This document shows, one piece after another, positions 7,308 through 13,979 of a DNA stretch of 19,916 nucleotides (its first letter is position 1; the number at the start of each line of letters is the position of its first letter). Location: contig JANXWQ010000235.1 of the NCBI GenBank assembly GCA_025351065.1, forward strand, positions 1-19,916. Reading direction: 5' to 3'. The translations under genes were made by a program, and so were the position numbers. The DNA comes from Chthoniobacter sp. (GTDB lineage Bacteria; Verrucomicrobiota; Verrucomicrobiia; Chthoniobacterales; Chthoniobacteraceae). A model generated the notes under the pieces. It did no database searches. It saw nothing but the letters and a program-made list of their open reading frames with translations, and was not told the origin of the DNA.

Positions 7308-7844
7308 TTACTTGTAGGACTGGAGCGCTTCCTCGGTCAACAGATGAAAGAATGCCTGATTCTTAAGCTCACGCATTTCCGTCAAAACATCTTCAAGACT
7401 TTTTGCCAGTGCGGTCAGGGGCTCTTTCAAAGTAACTTCAATGTCGATTAGGAAAGGCACCGACTCCGGCGATAAACCATCGAATGCCCGTGCGATGATT
7501 ACCTGCACCGCACACGGCGAATCAGGAACACCATAAATCGACTGATGCACGAAGCCGTGAAAATGCCAAGGGAGGCGCGGCGGTGGAACTGGCGGAGTCG
7601 TGAAATATCGCGCGAGCTTAAATTCTTCGAGAGGGAACGATACGCGGTTGATGAAACGCACCGCTACGGCGTGCAATTCTTCTGGCTCAAGCACCGCGCT
7701 ATAATCAGCCCAACCCGCAAGGGCACCCGCTACGAGTGCAGACCAGTCCTCATACGGGGCGAGCTTGCTGAAAGCGTAACCGTCCCTCCGAGCCTGGTGT
7801 ACCACGCTCGGCTGAGTTGTGGAGCGGAAGATGAAACCCTGCAT
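7308..7844 (-). pseudogene. TIGR04255-family protein, C-terminal part (cassette protein A, frameshifted)
   Basis: This open frame gives 178 residues from an internal ATG: 'QGFIFRSTTQPSVVHQARRD' near the start, 'GYAFSKLAPYEDW' (~22-34), 'AVRFINRVSFPL' (~65-76) and 'ELKNQAFFHLLTEEAL' near the end. 'xFrS.d....vvq.r.dGy.FsrLaPYedW', 'avRyINR...P' and 'lhelkN..Ff..iTe.al' are the hallmarks of the sporadically distributed TIGR04255 family (~250 residues, role unknown). The first ~70 residues of the family are missing here but present in the adjacent frame up to 8058, so the gene is broken by a one-base shift near 7845. It could still be made separately from ATG 7844 or the break may be an assembly error. 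It is followed with a two-base gap by the WDGYG gene. Confidence 0.8.
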
Positions 7845-8058
7845 GTGCGATGTTCACTTTGGGCGGCTGCGGTCCTTGCGGGGTTTGCGTGACTTCGATT
7901 TGCACAGGGCGGAGTTCCTGAATTTCCGCGTGTTCGGGCCAGCGCGCGGCGAGTGCTGGGCGTATTTCATCCGGCTTCCAGAGGCGCGCAGCGTTCGCTT
8001 GAAAATTGACCAACGCTTCGACGATGGGTGCGGAGGAAAGATGACGGACTTCAGGCAT
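7750..8058 (-). pseudogene. TIGR04255-family protein, N-terminal part (frameshifted)
   Basis: From ATG 8058 this frame begins 'MPEVRHLSSAPIVEALVNFQ', the standard opening of TIGR04255 proteins ('hLsnAPivEAlidf'), and continues in register to about residue 71 ('PPKVNIA'). After that it runs into out-of-frame sequence and stops at 7750. Joining residues 1-71 to the frame starting at 7844 restores a ~249-residue product of the normal family length. One surplus base (or two missing) around 7845 explains the break; no slippery heptamer is visible there, so programmed frameshifting is unlikely. Confidence 0.75.
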
Positions 8059-8129
8059 GGACTCGGTAGGAATAAGCAAACAGCGAACCGTCAGGCCACT
8101 TCGGGAACGACGGTGAAACATTGAACGGC

Positions 8130-8144
8130 CACGACGGGGTCGTG
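8130..8144. promoter_or_regulatory. Short inverted repeat in divergent promoter region
   Basis: CACGAC-GGG-GTCGTG is a perfect 6-bp inverted repeat with a 3-base centre. It lies in the ~110-bp space between the divergently oriented three-gene cassette (start 8058) and the phosphoesterase (start 8171). It might be an operator or a small hairpin in the phosphoesterase leader. In GC-rich DNA this size can arise by chance. Confidence 0.25.
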
Positions 8145-8170
8145 TCTGTGGCGCCTCGATGGTGAAAATC

Positions 8171-8806
8171 ATGCCACGTTTCCTCACCCGCCGGCGATTT
8201 CTGCTCGGCTGCATCTCGGCAGGCGCGGGTGCGGCGGTATGGACACGCGCGGTGGAACCTTGGTGGTGGCAGGTCGCATACCACACGGTGCCGCTGGGGC
8301 TGGGCGGCGAGCCGGTGCGCCTGCTGCAGCTCTCCGACATGCACGCGGAGCCGATGCCCTTGGATTATCTCGGCAAAACCTTCCGTGCCGGGCTCGCGCT
8401 GAAACCTGATCTGATCTGCCTGACGGGCGATTTCATCACCCACAAATACGACCGGTGGGACGAATACGCCGCGCTGCTGGCCGAGCTGCCCGCCGCCGCG
8501 CCGACCTTCGCCGTGCTCGGCAACCACGACGGCGGCGCGTGGGCGCGGCGCAAAGGTTACGCCGACACGCGGCTCGTGCGCGCGATGCTCGACGCCGCGC
8601 GTATTCCACTGCTCCACAATCGGCGCGAACGCCTCGAAATCCGCGGTCGCGCGCTCGACCTCGTGGGCCTCGGCGACTGGTGGCCGATGAAATGGATCCC
8701 GCCCCGGCCTTCGCCGGCTTGCCGCGCGAGCCCGGCGTGCCGACGATTCTCCTTTCGCACAATCCCGACACGAAAGACCTCCTGCGGCGCTTCGCGTGGG
8801 ACGTGA
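8171..8806 (+). pseudogene. Tat-type metallophosphoesterase, N-terminal part (frameshifted)
   Basis: The start ATG 8171 (8159 is possible) gives 'MPRFLTRRRFLLG', a twin-arginine leader with a hydrophobic stretch to ~residue 25, so the enzyme would act outside the cytoplasm or at the membrane. Metal-binding motifs of the calcineurin-like superfamily follow in order: 'LSDMH' (D56, H58), 'LTGDF' (GD at 86-87) and 'LGNHD' (117-120). This resembles YkuE/YaeI-type phosphoesterases (dinuclear metal, phosphodiester or pyrophosphate substrates). At 'GLGDWW' near 8681 the family sequence leaves this frame, and the remaining residues to 8806 are out of register. The last metal motifs are found in the next frame, so the gene carries a one-base deletion, probably of a G in the TGGTGG run, or a sequencing error. 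Divergent from the cassette at 6384-8058. Confidence 0.85.
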
Positions 8807-9006
8807 TGCTCAGCGGCCACACCCACGGCGGGCAGCTCTCGCTGCCATTGGTCGGCGAACCTTTCGCACCCATCCGCGACCGGCGCTTCGTGCGCGGTCT
8901 TTATCGTTGGGAAAACCGGTGGCTCCATGTCTCCGCCGGAGTCGGCAGTCTGCACACGGCGCGCTTCAACTGCCGGCCCGAAATCAGCCTGCTCGCGCTC
9001 ACCTAG
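8683..9006 (+). pseudogene. Tat-type metallophosphoesterase, C-terminal part (frameshifted)
   Basis: This frame continues the same enzyme: 'ADEMDPAPAFAGLP' fits directly after the 'GLGDWW' of the upstream frame, then 'ILLSHNPD' (catalytic His of motif IV) and 'LSGHTHGGQLSLP' (motif V, GHTHGGQ), and a normal YkuE-like C-terminus 'YVSxGvG'-type 'LHVSAGVGS' before TAG at 9004-9006. All five metal motifs are intact across the two frames, so the break is recent or artefactual. Restored length would be about 278 residues. Confidence 0.85.
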
Positions 9007-9099
9007 GCTGGCTCATGCGAGGGCGCAGGCGCAATCCCGCCGCGTGCGGGAAAAGCGCGCGACATGAAAACCGTCCTGCCTATTTTCGCCGCGAAGATT

Positions 9100-9149
9100 T
9101 TTCGCGCGAAACTAAACCCGGTTTCGCTAGGTTTCGTGGAGAGATGAAA
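9100..9149 (+). promoter_or_regulatory. Palindromic motifs upstream of efflux operon
   Basis: The 151-bp gap before the TolC gene contains the perfect palindrome TTTCGCGCGAAA (9100-9111) and then GGTTTC (9130-9135) opposed by GAAACC (9146-9151). They could be an operator and a leader hairpin for the efflux operon. The purine-rich GGAGAGA (9138-9144) may serve as ribosome binding site but is far from the ATG. Confidence 0.25.
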
Positions 9150-9157
9150 CCAACGCC

Positions 9158-10564
9158 ATGATTCACGCGAGACCTTGGGCTGTGCTGTCCGCGGGTGCCT
9201 TGCTGATGGCGGGCGCTTTTTTCCCGCGCCACGCACAGGCCGCAGATGCGGCGCGACCTCCGGGCGGGCTGATCACTTTGGAGCAAGCCTACGACCGCGC
9301 GCTCACCAGCGATCAGGCGATTCGCATCGCGTTCTTTGAAGTGCGGAAGGCGAAGCTGCTCCCGTGGAGCGCGGTCACGCGGCTGGGGCCGCAGGTGAGC
9401 GGGAGCGCGAGCTACGACCGGCGCGAGGTTTCGACTTCGGCGACGGCGCTGGAGACGAGCACGACCACTATCTCGGGCGTGCCGACGGTCACGGCGCGAA
9501 GTGTGGATCGCACTGACCACACGCGCAGCGGCGCGGGCGCGCTGGGCGTCAGCTTCGGGCAGCCGCTGATCGACTTCACAGTTTTTCCGGCTTATCGGCT
9601 GGGCAAAATCTCGGCGGCGGTGGCGCGGCTGCAGCATCAGTTCACGATTCGCGGAACGCTGTTTGGCGTGGCCACCGCCTATTACGAAGTGCTTAAGCAG
9701 CAGCAGCTCGTGGACGTGAATCGCGAGGCGCTGCGGCTGGCGGGCGAGCAGTTGGACTTTGCGCAAAAGCGCGCCAACGTCGGCGAAGTCACGCGCTCGG
9801 ATGTGCTGCGCGCGCAGGTCATCGTGGAGACCGCGCGGCGCACGCTCGTCGAGTCGGAGAACACGCTGGAACTCGACCGCAACACGCTCGGCAACATCCT
9901 CAACCTCGCGCCGAACGCGGCGTTTCGCGTGGCCGAGCCGCCGGATTATCCGACGACGCTCCCGCCTTTCGACGAGCTGCTCGCCCGTGCCTGCACGCAC
10001 CGCGAGGACTTGCGCGTGAAGGAACTCGCCATCGATCAGGACATCGCGCGGCGGGGGGAAATTATCGGGCAGTACGGACCACGGGTGACCACGCAGTTTG
10101 ACAGCCAGCTCGGGCACACGTCGGGCTCGGCGGCGCAGAGCAGCCACGACTGGCAGGCCACGGTCGCGGTGTCCGTGCCGTTTTTCACCGGCGGCCAGCG
10201 CGAGATTGATTTGCGCACGGCGGGCGAGCAGATCGAGCAGACGAAACTCGCGCGCGAGCAGGCGGCGAAAACCGTGGAGGCCGACGTGAAGCAGGCGTGG
10301 CTCACGGTGCGTTCGCTCCAGCAGACGCTCAAGGCGCTGCACGCGCAGGTCGTTGCCGCGGAGCAGGGCTACCATGATTTGGAAACCCAGTACCGCGCGG
10401 GCACCTCCACGAGCGTGGACGTGCTGAGCGCGCTCAACGATCTCAACGCCGCGCGCAAAGACCTCGCCGTGCAGACCTACGATTACCAAGTGGCGCTGCG
10501 CAGCCTCGAACAGACCTCCGGCGTCTTTCAGGAAGCGCGCGTGCAACGCAGCAAAACGAAATGA
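9158..10564 (+). CDS. TolC-family outer-membrane efflux protein
   Basis: A 468-residue outer-membrane channel of the OEP/TolC family. A signal peptide covers ~1-28, with cleavage after 'HAQA'. Two homologous halves follow, each with long coiled-coil helices: the first around 'LEQAYDRALTSDQAIRIA' (residues ~40-57) and 'YYEVLKQQQLVDVNREAL' (~170-187), the second around 'VSVPFFTGGQREIDLR' and 'LETQYRAGTSTSVDVLSALNDLNAAR'. The 'GQPLIDF' and 'PFFTGG' strands are the typical beta-barrel entries ('lsqPLf..g'). It carries substrates across the outer membrane and periplasm in partnership with the adaptor and MacB-type pump encoded next. Its stop overlaps the start of the adaptor gene (ATGA at 10561-10564), showing translational coupling. 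The presence of this gene implies a double-membrane cell. Substrate cannot be inferred. Confidence 0.93.
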   Translation: MIHARPWAVLSAGALLMAGAFFPRHAQAADAARPPGGLITLEQAYDRALTSDQAIRIAFFEVRKAKLLPWSAVTRLGPQVSGSASYDRREVSTSATALETSTTTISGVPTVTARSVDRTDHTRSGAGALGVSFGQPLIDFTVFPAYRLGKISAAVARLQHQFTIRGTLFGVATAYYEVLKQQQLVDVNREALRLAGEQLDFAQKRANVGEVTRSDVLRAQVIVETARRTLVESENTLELDRNTLGNILNLAPNAAFRVAEPPDYPTTLPPFDELLARACTHREDLRVKELAIDQDIARRGEIIGQYGPRVTTQFDSQLGHTSGSAAQSSHDWQATVAVSVPFFTGGQREIDLRTAGEQIEQTKLAREQAAKTVEADVKQAWLTVRSLQQTLKALHAQVVAAEQGYHDLETQYRAGTSTSVDVLSALNDLNAARKDLAVQTYDYQVALRSLEQTSGVFQEARVQRSKTK

Positions 10565-11766
10565 AAAAATGGCTCGCACTTCTCGTCCTCGTCGCCGTTG
10601 CGGGCGGCTGGTGGTGGTTTCAGCATCGCGGCAGTGACGCGCCGCAGTACCAGACCGTGGCCGTAACGCGCGGGGAAATGACGCAGCTCGTCACCGCCAC
10701 GGGCGCGCTCAACCCAGTCGTCAACGTGACCGTCGGCAGCCAGATTTCGGGCAACATTCAGAAGCTCTTCGCCGACTTTAATTCGCCGGTGAAAGCCGGC
10801 GATGTCGTCGCGCAAATCGATCCCGCGACTTTTCAGGCCGTGGTACATCAGATGGACGGCGACCTCGCCAATGCGCGCGCGGCGCTGGAGCTGGCGCAGG
10901 TCACGGCGGGCCGGAAAAAGGAACTCGTCACCCAGCACGCCTCGCCGCAAGCCGATCTCGACAACGCCACCGCCACGCTCCACCAGGCCGAGGCGACGGT
11001 GAAGATCAAGGAGGCGAATCTCGAGAAAGCCAAGGTCGATCTCGACCATTGCACGATCCATTCGCCCATCGACGGCATCGTCATTTCCCGCAGCGTCGAT
11101 GTCGGCCAGACGGTCGCGGCGACGATGAATGCGCCCGTCCTTTTCACCATCGCCAACGACCTCGCGAAAATGCAGATCGACGCCGCCGTGGCCGAGGCCG
11201 ATGTCGGCGTGATCGAGGTCGGGCAGAAAGTGGATTTCTCCGTCGATGCGTTTCCGTACCGCACTTTCCACGGCGACATCGTGCAGGTGCGCAACGCCGC
11301 GACGACCGTGCAAAACGTGGTCACCTACGACGTCGTGATTTCCGTGGACAACGCCGACCTCAAGCTCAAGCCCGGCATGACCGCCAACGTCTCGGTCATC
11401 GTCGCGCACCGCGACGACGCGGTGAAAGTGCCCAACTCCGCCCTGCGCTTCCGCCCGCCCGAGGCGCTCGAAGGGGCCGCCGCAACACCCGGCAGCGCGA
11501 CGCCGGGCAACGGCCCGCGCCGCCCCGGCAGCGGTGGCGGACGGCCCGGCGGCCCGCGCGGCGAGCGCAAAATCTACCTCCTCCCGCCGGGCGCAGCGAA
11601 ACCCGAACCAGCGACCGTGAAGCTCGGTATCAGCGACGGTGTGGCGACCGAAGTCACCGAGGGGCTCAAGCCCGGCGACCTCGTCGTCATCGGCATGACC
11701 GCGCCGGACAGCAAGCCCGGCACTCCGCCGCCGAATCCGCTCAGCGGCGGCGGACGCCGTTTCTAA
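10561..11766 (+). CDS. macA: MacA-like periplasmic adaptor (membrane fusion protein)
   Basis: A 401-residue HlyD/MFP adaptor linking the inner-membrane pump to TolC. One N-terminal membrane anchor (~4-20) is followed by 'VAVTRGEMTQLVTATGAL' (33-50), a barrel-sandwich/lipoyl half 'VGSQISGNIQKLFADF' (58-73) with 'VKAGDVVAQID' (77-87), a helical hairpin (~90-162), the second lipoyl half 'IHSPIDGIVISRSVDVGQTV' (166-185), and a beta-barrel with 'GQKVDFSVDAFP' (221-232) and 'LKPGMTANVSV' (269-279). Residues ~303-335 are a Gly/Pro/Arg-rich insert before the membrane-proximal C-terminal domain, which is unusual in MacA but seen in many related adaptors. It starts inside the stop of the TolC gene and ends where the palindromic repeat begins. 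Family and role firm; the symbol is by similarity of architecture. Confidence 0.92.
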   Translation: MKKWLALLVLVAVAGGWWWFQHRGSDAPQYQTVAVTRGEMTQLVTATGALNPVVNVTVGSQISGNIQKLFADFNSPVKAGDVVAQIDPATFQAVVHQMDGDLANARAALELAQVTAGRKKELVTQHASPQADLDNATATLHQAEATVKIKEANLEKAKVDLDHCTIHSPIDGIVISRSVDVGQTVAATMNAPVLFTIANDLAKMQIDAAVAEADVGVIEVGQKVDFSVDAFPYRTFHGDIVQVRNAATTVQNVVTYDVVISVDNADLKLKPGMTANVSVIVAHRDDAVKVPNSALRFRPPEALEGAAATPGSATPGNGPRRPGSGGGRPGGPRGERKIYLLPPGAAKPEPATVKLGISDGVATEVTEGLKPGDLVVIGMTAPDSKPGTPPPNPLSGGGRRF

Positions 11767-11772
11767 AAACAT

Positions 11773-11902
11773 GTACCGAAAGTCTGTATTTTACCGCAGA
11801 GGCGCAGAGGACGCAGAGGCACGCAGAGCCAAGCAGCCAAAGTCCCTTTGCGTTCCTCGCAAAAACCTCTGCGCCTCTGCGGTCATGTCCGACTTTCGGC
11901 AC
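11773..11902. repeat. MITE-like palindromic repeat, copy 2 (inverted relative to copy 1)
   Basis: About 130 bp from GTACCGAAAG (11773-11782) to CTTTCGGCAC (11893-11902), with inner arms ACCGCAGAGGCGCAGAGG and CCTCTGCGCCTCTGCGGT and the same TTGCGTTCCTCGCAA-type inner hairpin. It is the reverse complement of 23-151 with about a dozen differences, including a T-to-C change that breaks one end's symmetry. It fills the adaptor-ATPase junction: the TAA stop of the adaptor gene (11764-11766) lies in the CTAAAA flank seen at the other ends too, and the ATPase start is 14 bp beyond the right end. It may therefore provide a hairpin that separates the operon into two expression units. Confidence 0.9.
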
Positions 11903-11915
11903 ACACTCTAAAACC

Positions 11916-12677
11916 ATGCCCGCGGTCATCCAGCTCGACGCGATCACGAAGATTTACCAGTCTGGCGATGTCGAGGTGCATGCGGTGCAAGCGGTCTCGC
12001 TCGAAATCCAAGTCGGCGAATTCGTCGCCATCATGGGCGCGAGCGGCTCGGGAAAATCGACGATGATGAACATTCTCGGCTGCCTCGACCGCCCGACCAG
12101 CGGGCGCTACCTGCTCGACGGCACCGACGTTTCGCAACTCGGCCGCAATGAACTCGCCGATAACCGCAACCAGAAAATCGGCTTCATCTTTCAGGGCTTC
12201 AACCTGCTCTCGCGCACTTCGGCTTTGGAAAATGTCGAGCTGCCGATGCTGTATGCTCGCCAGCCGCTGCCGGCGAAAGAGCAGCACCAGCGCGCCTTGA
12301 AAGCGCTGGAAACTGTCGGGCTGGCGAAGCGATTTGATCACCACCCGAATCAGCTTTCCGGCGGCCAGCAGCAGCGCGTCGCCATCGCCCGCGCGCTCGT
12401 CAACGACCCCGCGCTGCTCCTCGCCGACGAGCCCACCGGCAACCTCGACAGCCGCACCAGCATTGAAATCATGGAGACGTTTCAGGCGCTCAACGACCGC
12501 GGCATCACCATCGTCATGGTCACGCACGAGCCGGACATCGCCCGCTACACGAAGCGCAACGTGGTCATGCGCGACGGCGTCATCGTGACCGACCAACCCG
12601 TCGCCGAGCGCAACGTAGCGAAGGAAGAACTCCGCCGGCTCGACGCCGAGCATCAGGCCGTGCAACTCACCGCATGA
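11916..12677 (+). CDS. MacB-type ABC transporter ATP-binding protein
   Basis: A 253-residue ATPase of the LolD/MacB/SalX group. Walker A is 'GASGSGKS' (41-48), the Q-loop glutamine lies in 'IFQGFNLL' (Q93), the signature is 'LSGGQQQR' (147-154), Walker B is 'LLLADEPTGNLDS' (167-179) and the switch histidine is in 'VTHEPD' (H204). The 'FNLL' after the Q-loop and 'EPTGNLDS' after Walker B are typical of mechanotransmission ABC systems. It powers the FtsX-like permease encoded next, with which it overlaps by ATGA (12674-12677); ATPase and permease are separate here, unlike the fused E. coli MacB. The ATG at 11916 was chosen because the family sequence begins there and everything upstream is the palindromic repeat. 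No clear ribosome binding site precedes it, probably because the repeat abuts the start. Confidence 0.95.
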   Translation: MPAVIQLDAITKIYQSGDVEVHAVQAVSLEIQVGEFVAIMGASGSGKSTMMNILGCLDRPTSGRYLLDGTDVSQLGRNELADNRNQKIGFIFQGFNLLSRTSALENVELPMLYARQPLPAKEQHQRALKALETVGLAKRFDHHPNQLSGGQQQRVAIARALVNDPALLLADEPTGNLDSRTSIEIMETFQALNDRGITIVMVTHEPDIARYTKRNVVMRDGVIVTDQPVAERNVAKEELRRLDAEHQAVQLTA

Positions 12678-13891
12678 AAATCGGCCCCACCTTTCGCCTC
12701 GCCGCGCGGGCTTTGCGCCGCAACAAAATGCGCAGCCTGCTCACCATGCTCGGCATCATCATCGGCGTCGGCGCGGTCATCGCCATGGTGGGCATCGGCA
12801 ACGGCGCGCGGGCGCAGGTCGAGGCGCAGATCGCCAGCCTCGGGCAAAACATGATCCTCATTTTCACCGGCAGCACCACCAGCTCGGGCGTGCGCACCGG
12901 CTTTGGCATGGCGGGCACTTTGAAAATCGAGGACGCCCAGGCCATCGCCCGCGAAGTGCCGGGCATCATCGCCGTGAGCGAGGAGATTCGCAGCACCTCG
13001 CAGGTCGCCGCCGGCAATCAGAATTGGATGACACAGCTCCTCGGCGAGTCGCCCGAGTATTTCGACATGCGCCAGTGGGAGCTGACGGGCGGCGTGGCTT
13101 TCAGCGAGCAGGAAGTCCGCGCCGCGAGCAAAGTCGCCGTCATCGGCAAGACCACCGCCGCCCAGCTTTTCGGCACCGCCGATCCCGTGGGCCAGATCAT
13201 CCGCATCAAAAACGTCCCCTTTCTCATCACCGGCCTGCTCAAATCCAAAGGCATGTCGCTCATGGGCACCGATCAGGACGACGTCGTCATCGTGCCCTAC
13301 ACCACCGCGATGAAGCGGCTCACCGGCGACACCAAGCTGCGCTCAATCAACATCCAGGCGGAAAGCGCGACCGTCATCCCGCAGGCCCAGCAGCAGATCA
13401 CCGCGCTGCTGCGCCAGCGGCACCACATCACCCAGGGGCGCGACGACGACTTCACCGTCCGCAGCCAGCAGGAGATCGCGGAAATGGCGACGGCGACCTC
13501 GAAAATCCTAACCGTTCTGCTCGGTGCGATTGCCAGCGTGTCGCTCATCGTCGGTGGCATCGGCATCATGAATATCATGCTTGTCAGCGTCACCGAACGC
13601 ACCCGCGAGATCGGCATCCGCATGGCCGTCGGCGCGCACGGCGCGGACATCCTGCTGCAGTTTCTCATCGAGGCGATCACGCTCAGTTCGCTCGGCGGCG
13701 TCATCGGCATCGCCCTTGGTTTTGGTGTCTCCGAAATCCTCGCCCGCACCGCCGGCTGGCCGACGATGATCCCGCCCGTTGCCGTCCTCGCGTCCTTTCT
13801 TTTCAGCGCCGCGGTCGGCGTTTTCTTCGGCCTTTATCCGGCGAAAAAAGCGGCTGCCCTAGATCCCATTGACGCCCTGCGCTACGAGTGA
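12674..13891 (+). CDS. MacB-type ABC transporter permease (MacB_PCD + FtsX)
   Basis: A 405-residue inner-membrane permease with the four-helix layout of MacB-like proteins. It starts with an amphipathic N-terminus 'LAARALRRNKMRSLLTMLGIIIGV' (9-32) entering TM1 (~21-43), then a large periplasmic MacB_PCD domain (~46-270) containing 'VAVIGKTTAAQLFG' and 'IRIKNVPFLITGLL', and a C-terminal FtsX domain with three helices (~277-305, ~328-356, ~366-391). The coupling segment 'VTERTREIGIRMAVGA' (306-321) and terminal 'YPAKKAAALDPIDALRYE' are hallmark FtsX-family sequences. With the ATPase, adaptor and TolC it forms a tripartite exporter for macrolide-, lipid- or peptide-like substrates. A short palindrome follows the stop within 10 bp. 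Confidence 0.95.
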   Translation: MKIGPTFRLAARALRRNKMRSLLTMLGIIIGVGAVIAMVGIGNGARAQVEAQIASLGQNMILIFTGSTTSSGVRTGFGMAGTLKIEDAQAIAREVPGIIAVSEEIRSTSQVAAGNQNWMTQLLGESPEYFDMRQWELTGGVAFSEQEVRAASKVAVIGKTTAAQLFGTADPVGQIIRIKNVPFLITGLLKSKGMSLMGTDQDDVVIVPYTTAMKRLTGDTKLRSINIQAESATVIPQAQQQITALLRQRHHITQGRDDDFTVRSQQEIAEMATATSKILTVLLGAIASVSLIVGGIGIMNIMLVSVTERTREIGIRMAVGAHGADILLQFLIEAITLSSLGGVIGIALGFGVSEILARTAGWPTMIPPVAVLASFLFSAAVGVFFGLYPAKKAAALDPIDALRYE

Positions 13892-13900
13892 GCGCGTGCG

Positions 13901-13932
13901 CTGCAGGGGGAAGCTGGCAGCTTCCCCTGCAG
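13901..13932. repeat. REP-like palindrome, copy 1
   Basis: CTGCAGGGGG...CCCCTGCAG forms a ~14-bp stem with a single bulged G and a 3-base loop. It starts 10 bp after the permease stop codon. A related sequence in the same orientation (AGGGGAAGCCGGCAGCATCC and neighbours) sits at 15536-15563, so this is probably a small dispersed palindrome that may also weaken read-through from the efflux operon into the maltokinase gene. No T-run follows it. Confidence 0.65.
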
Positions 13933-13979
13933 TGCGCGGCTCCGGGCTGGCGGACGGCGGCTTTTTCGACAAACCTCCG

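Noticed and set aside
13869..13979. Upstream extension of the maltokinase frame to a TTG overlapping the permease end
   Set aside because: The added residues are encoded by the palindromic repeat and do not resemble the family N-terminus; ATG 13980 gives the expected length.
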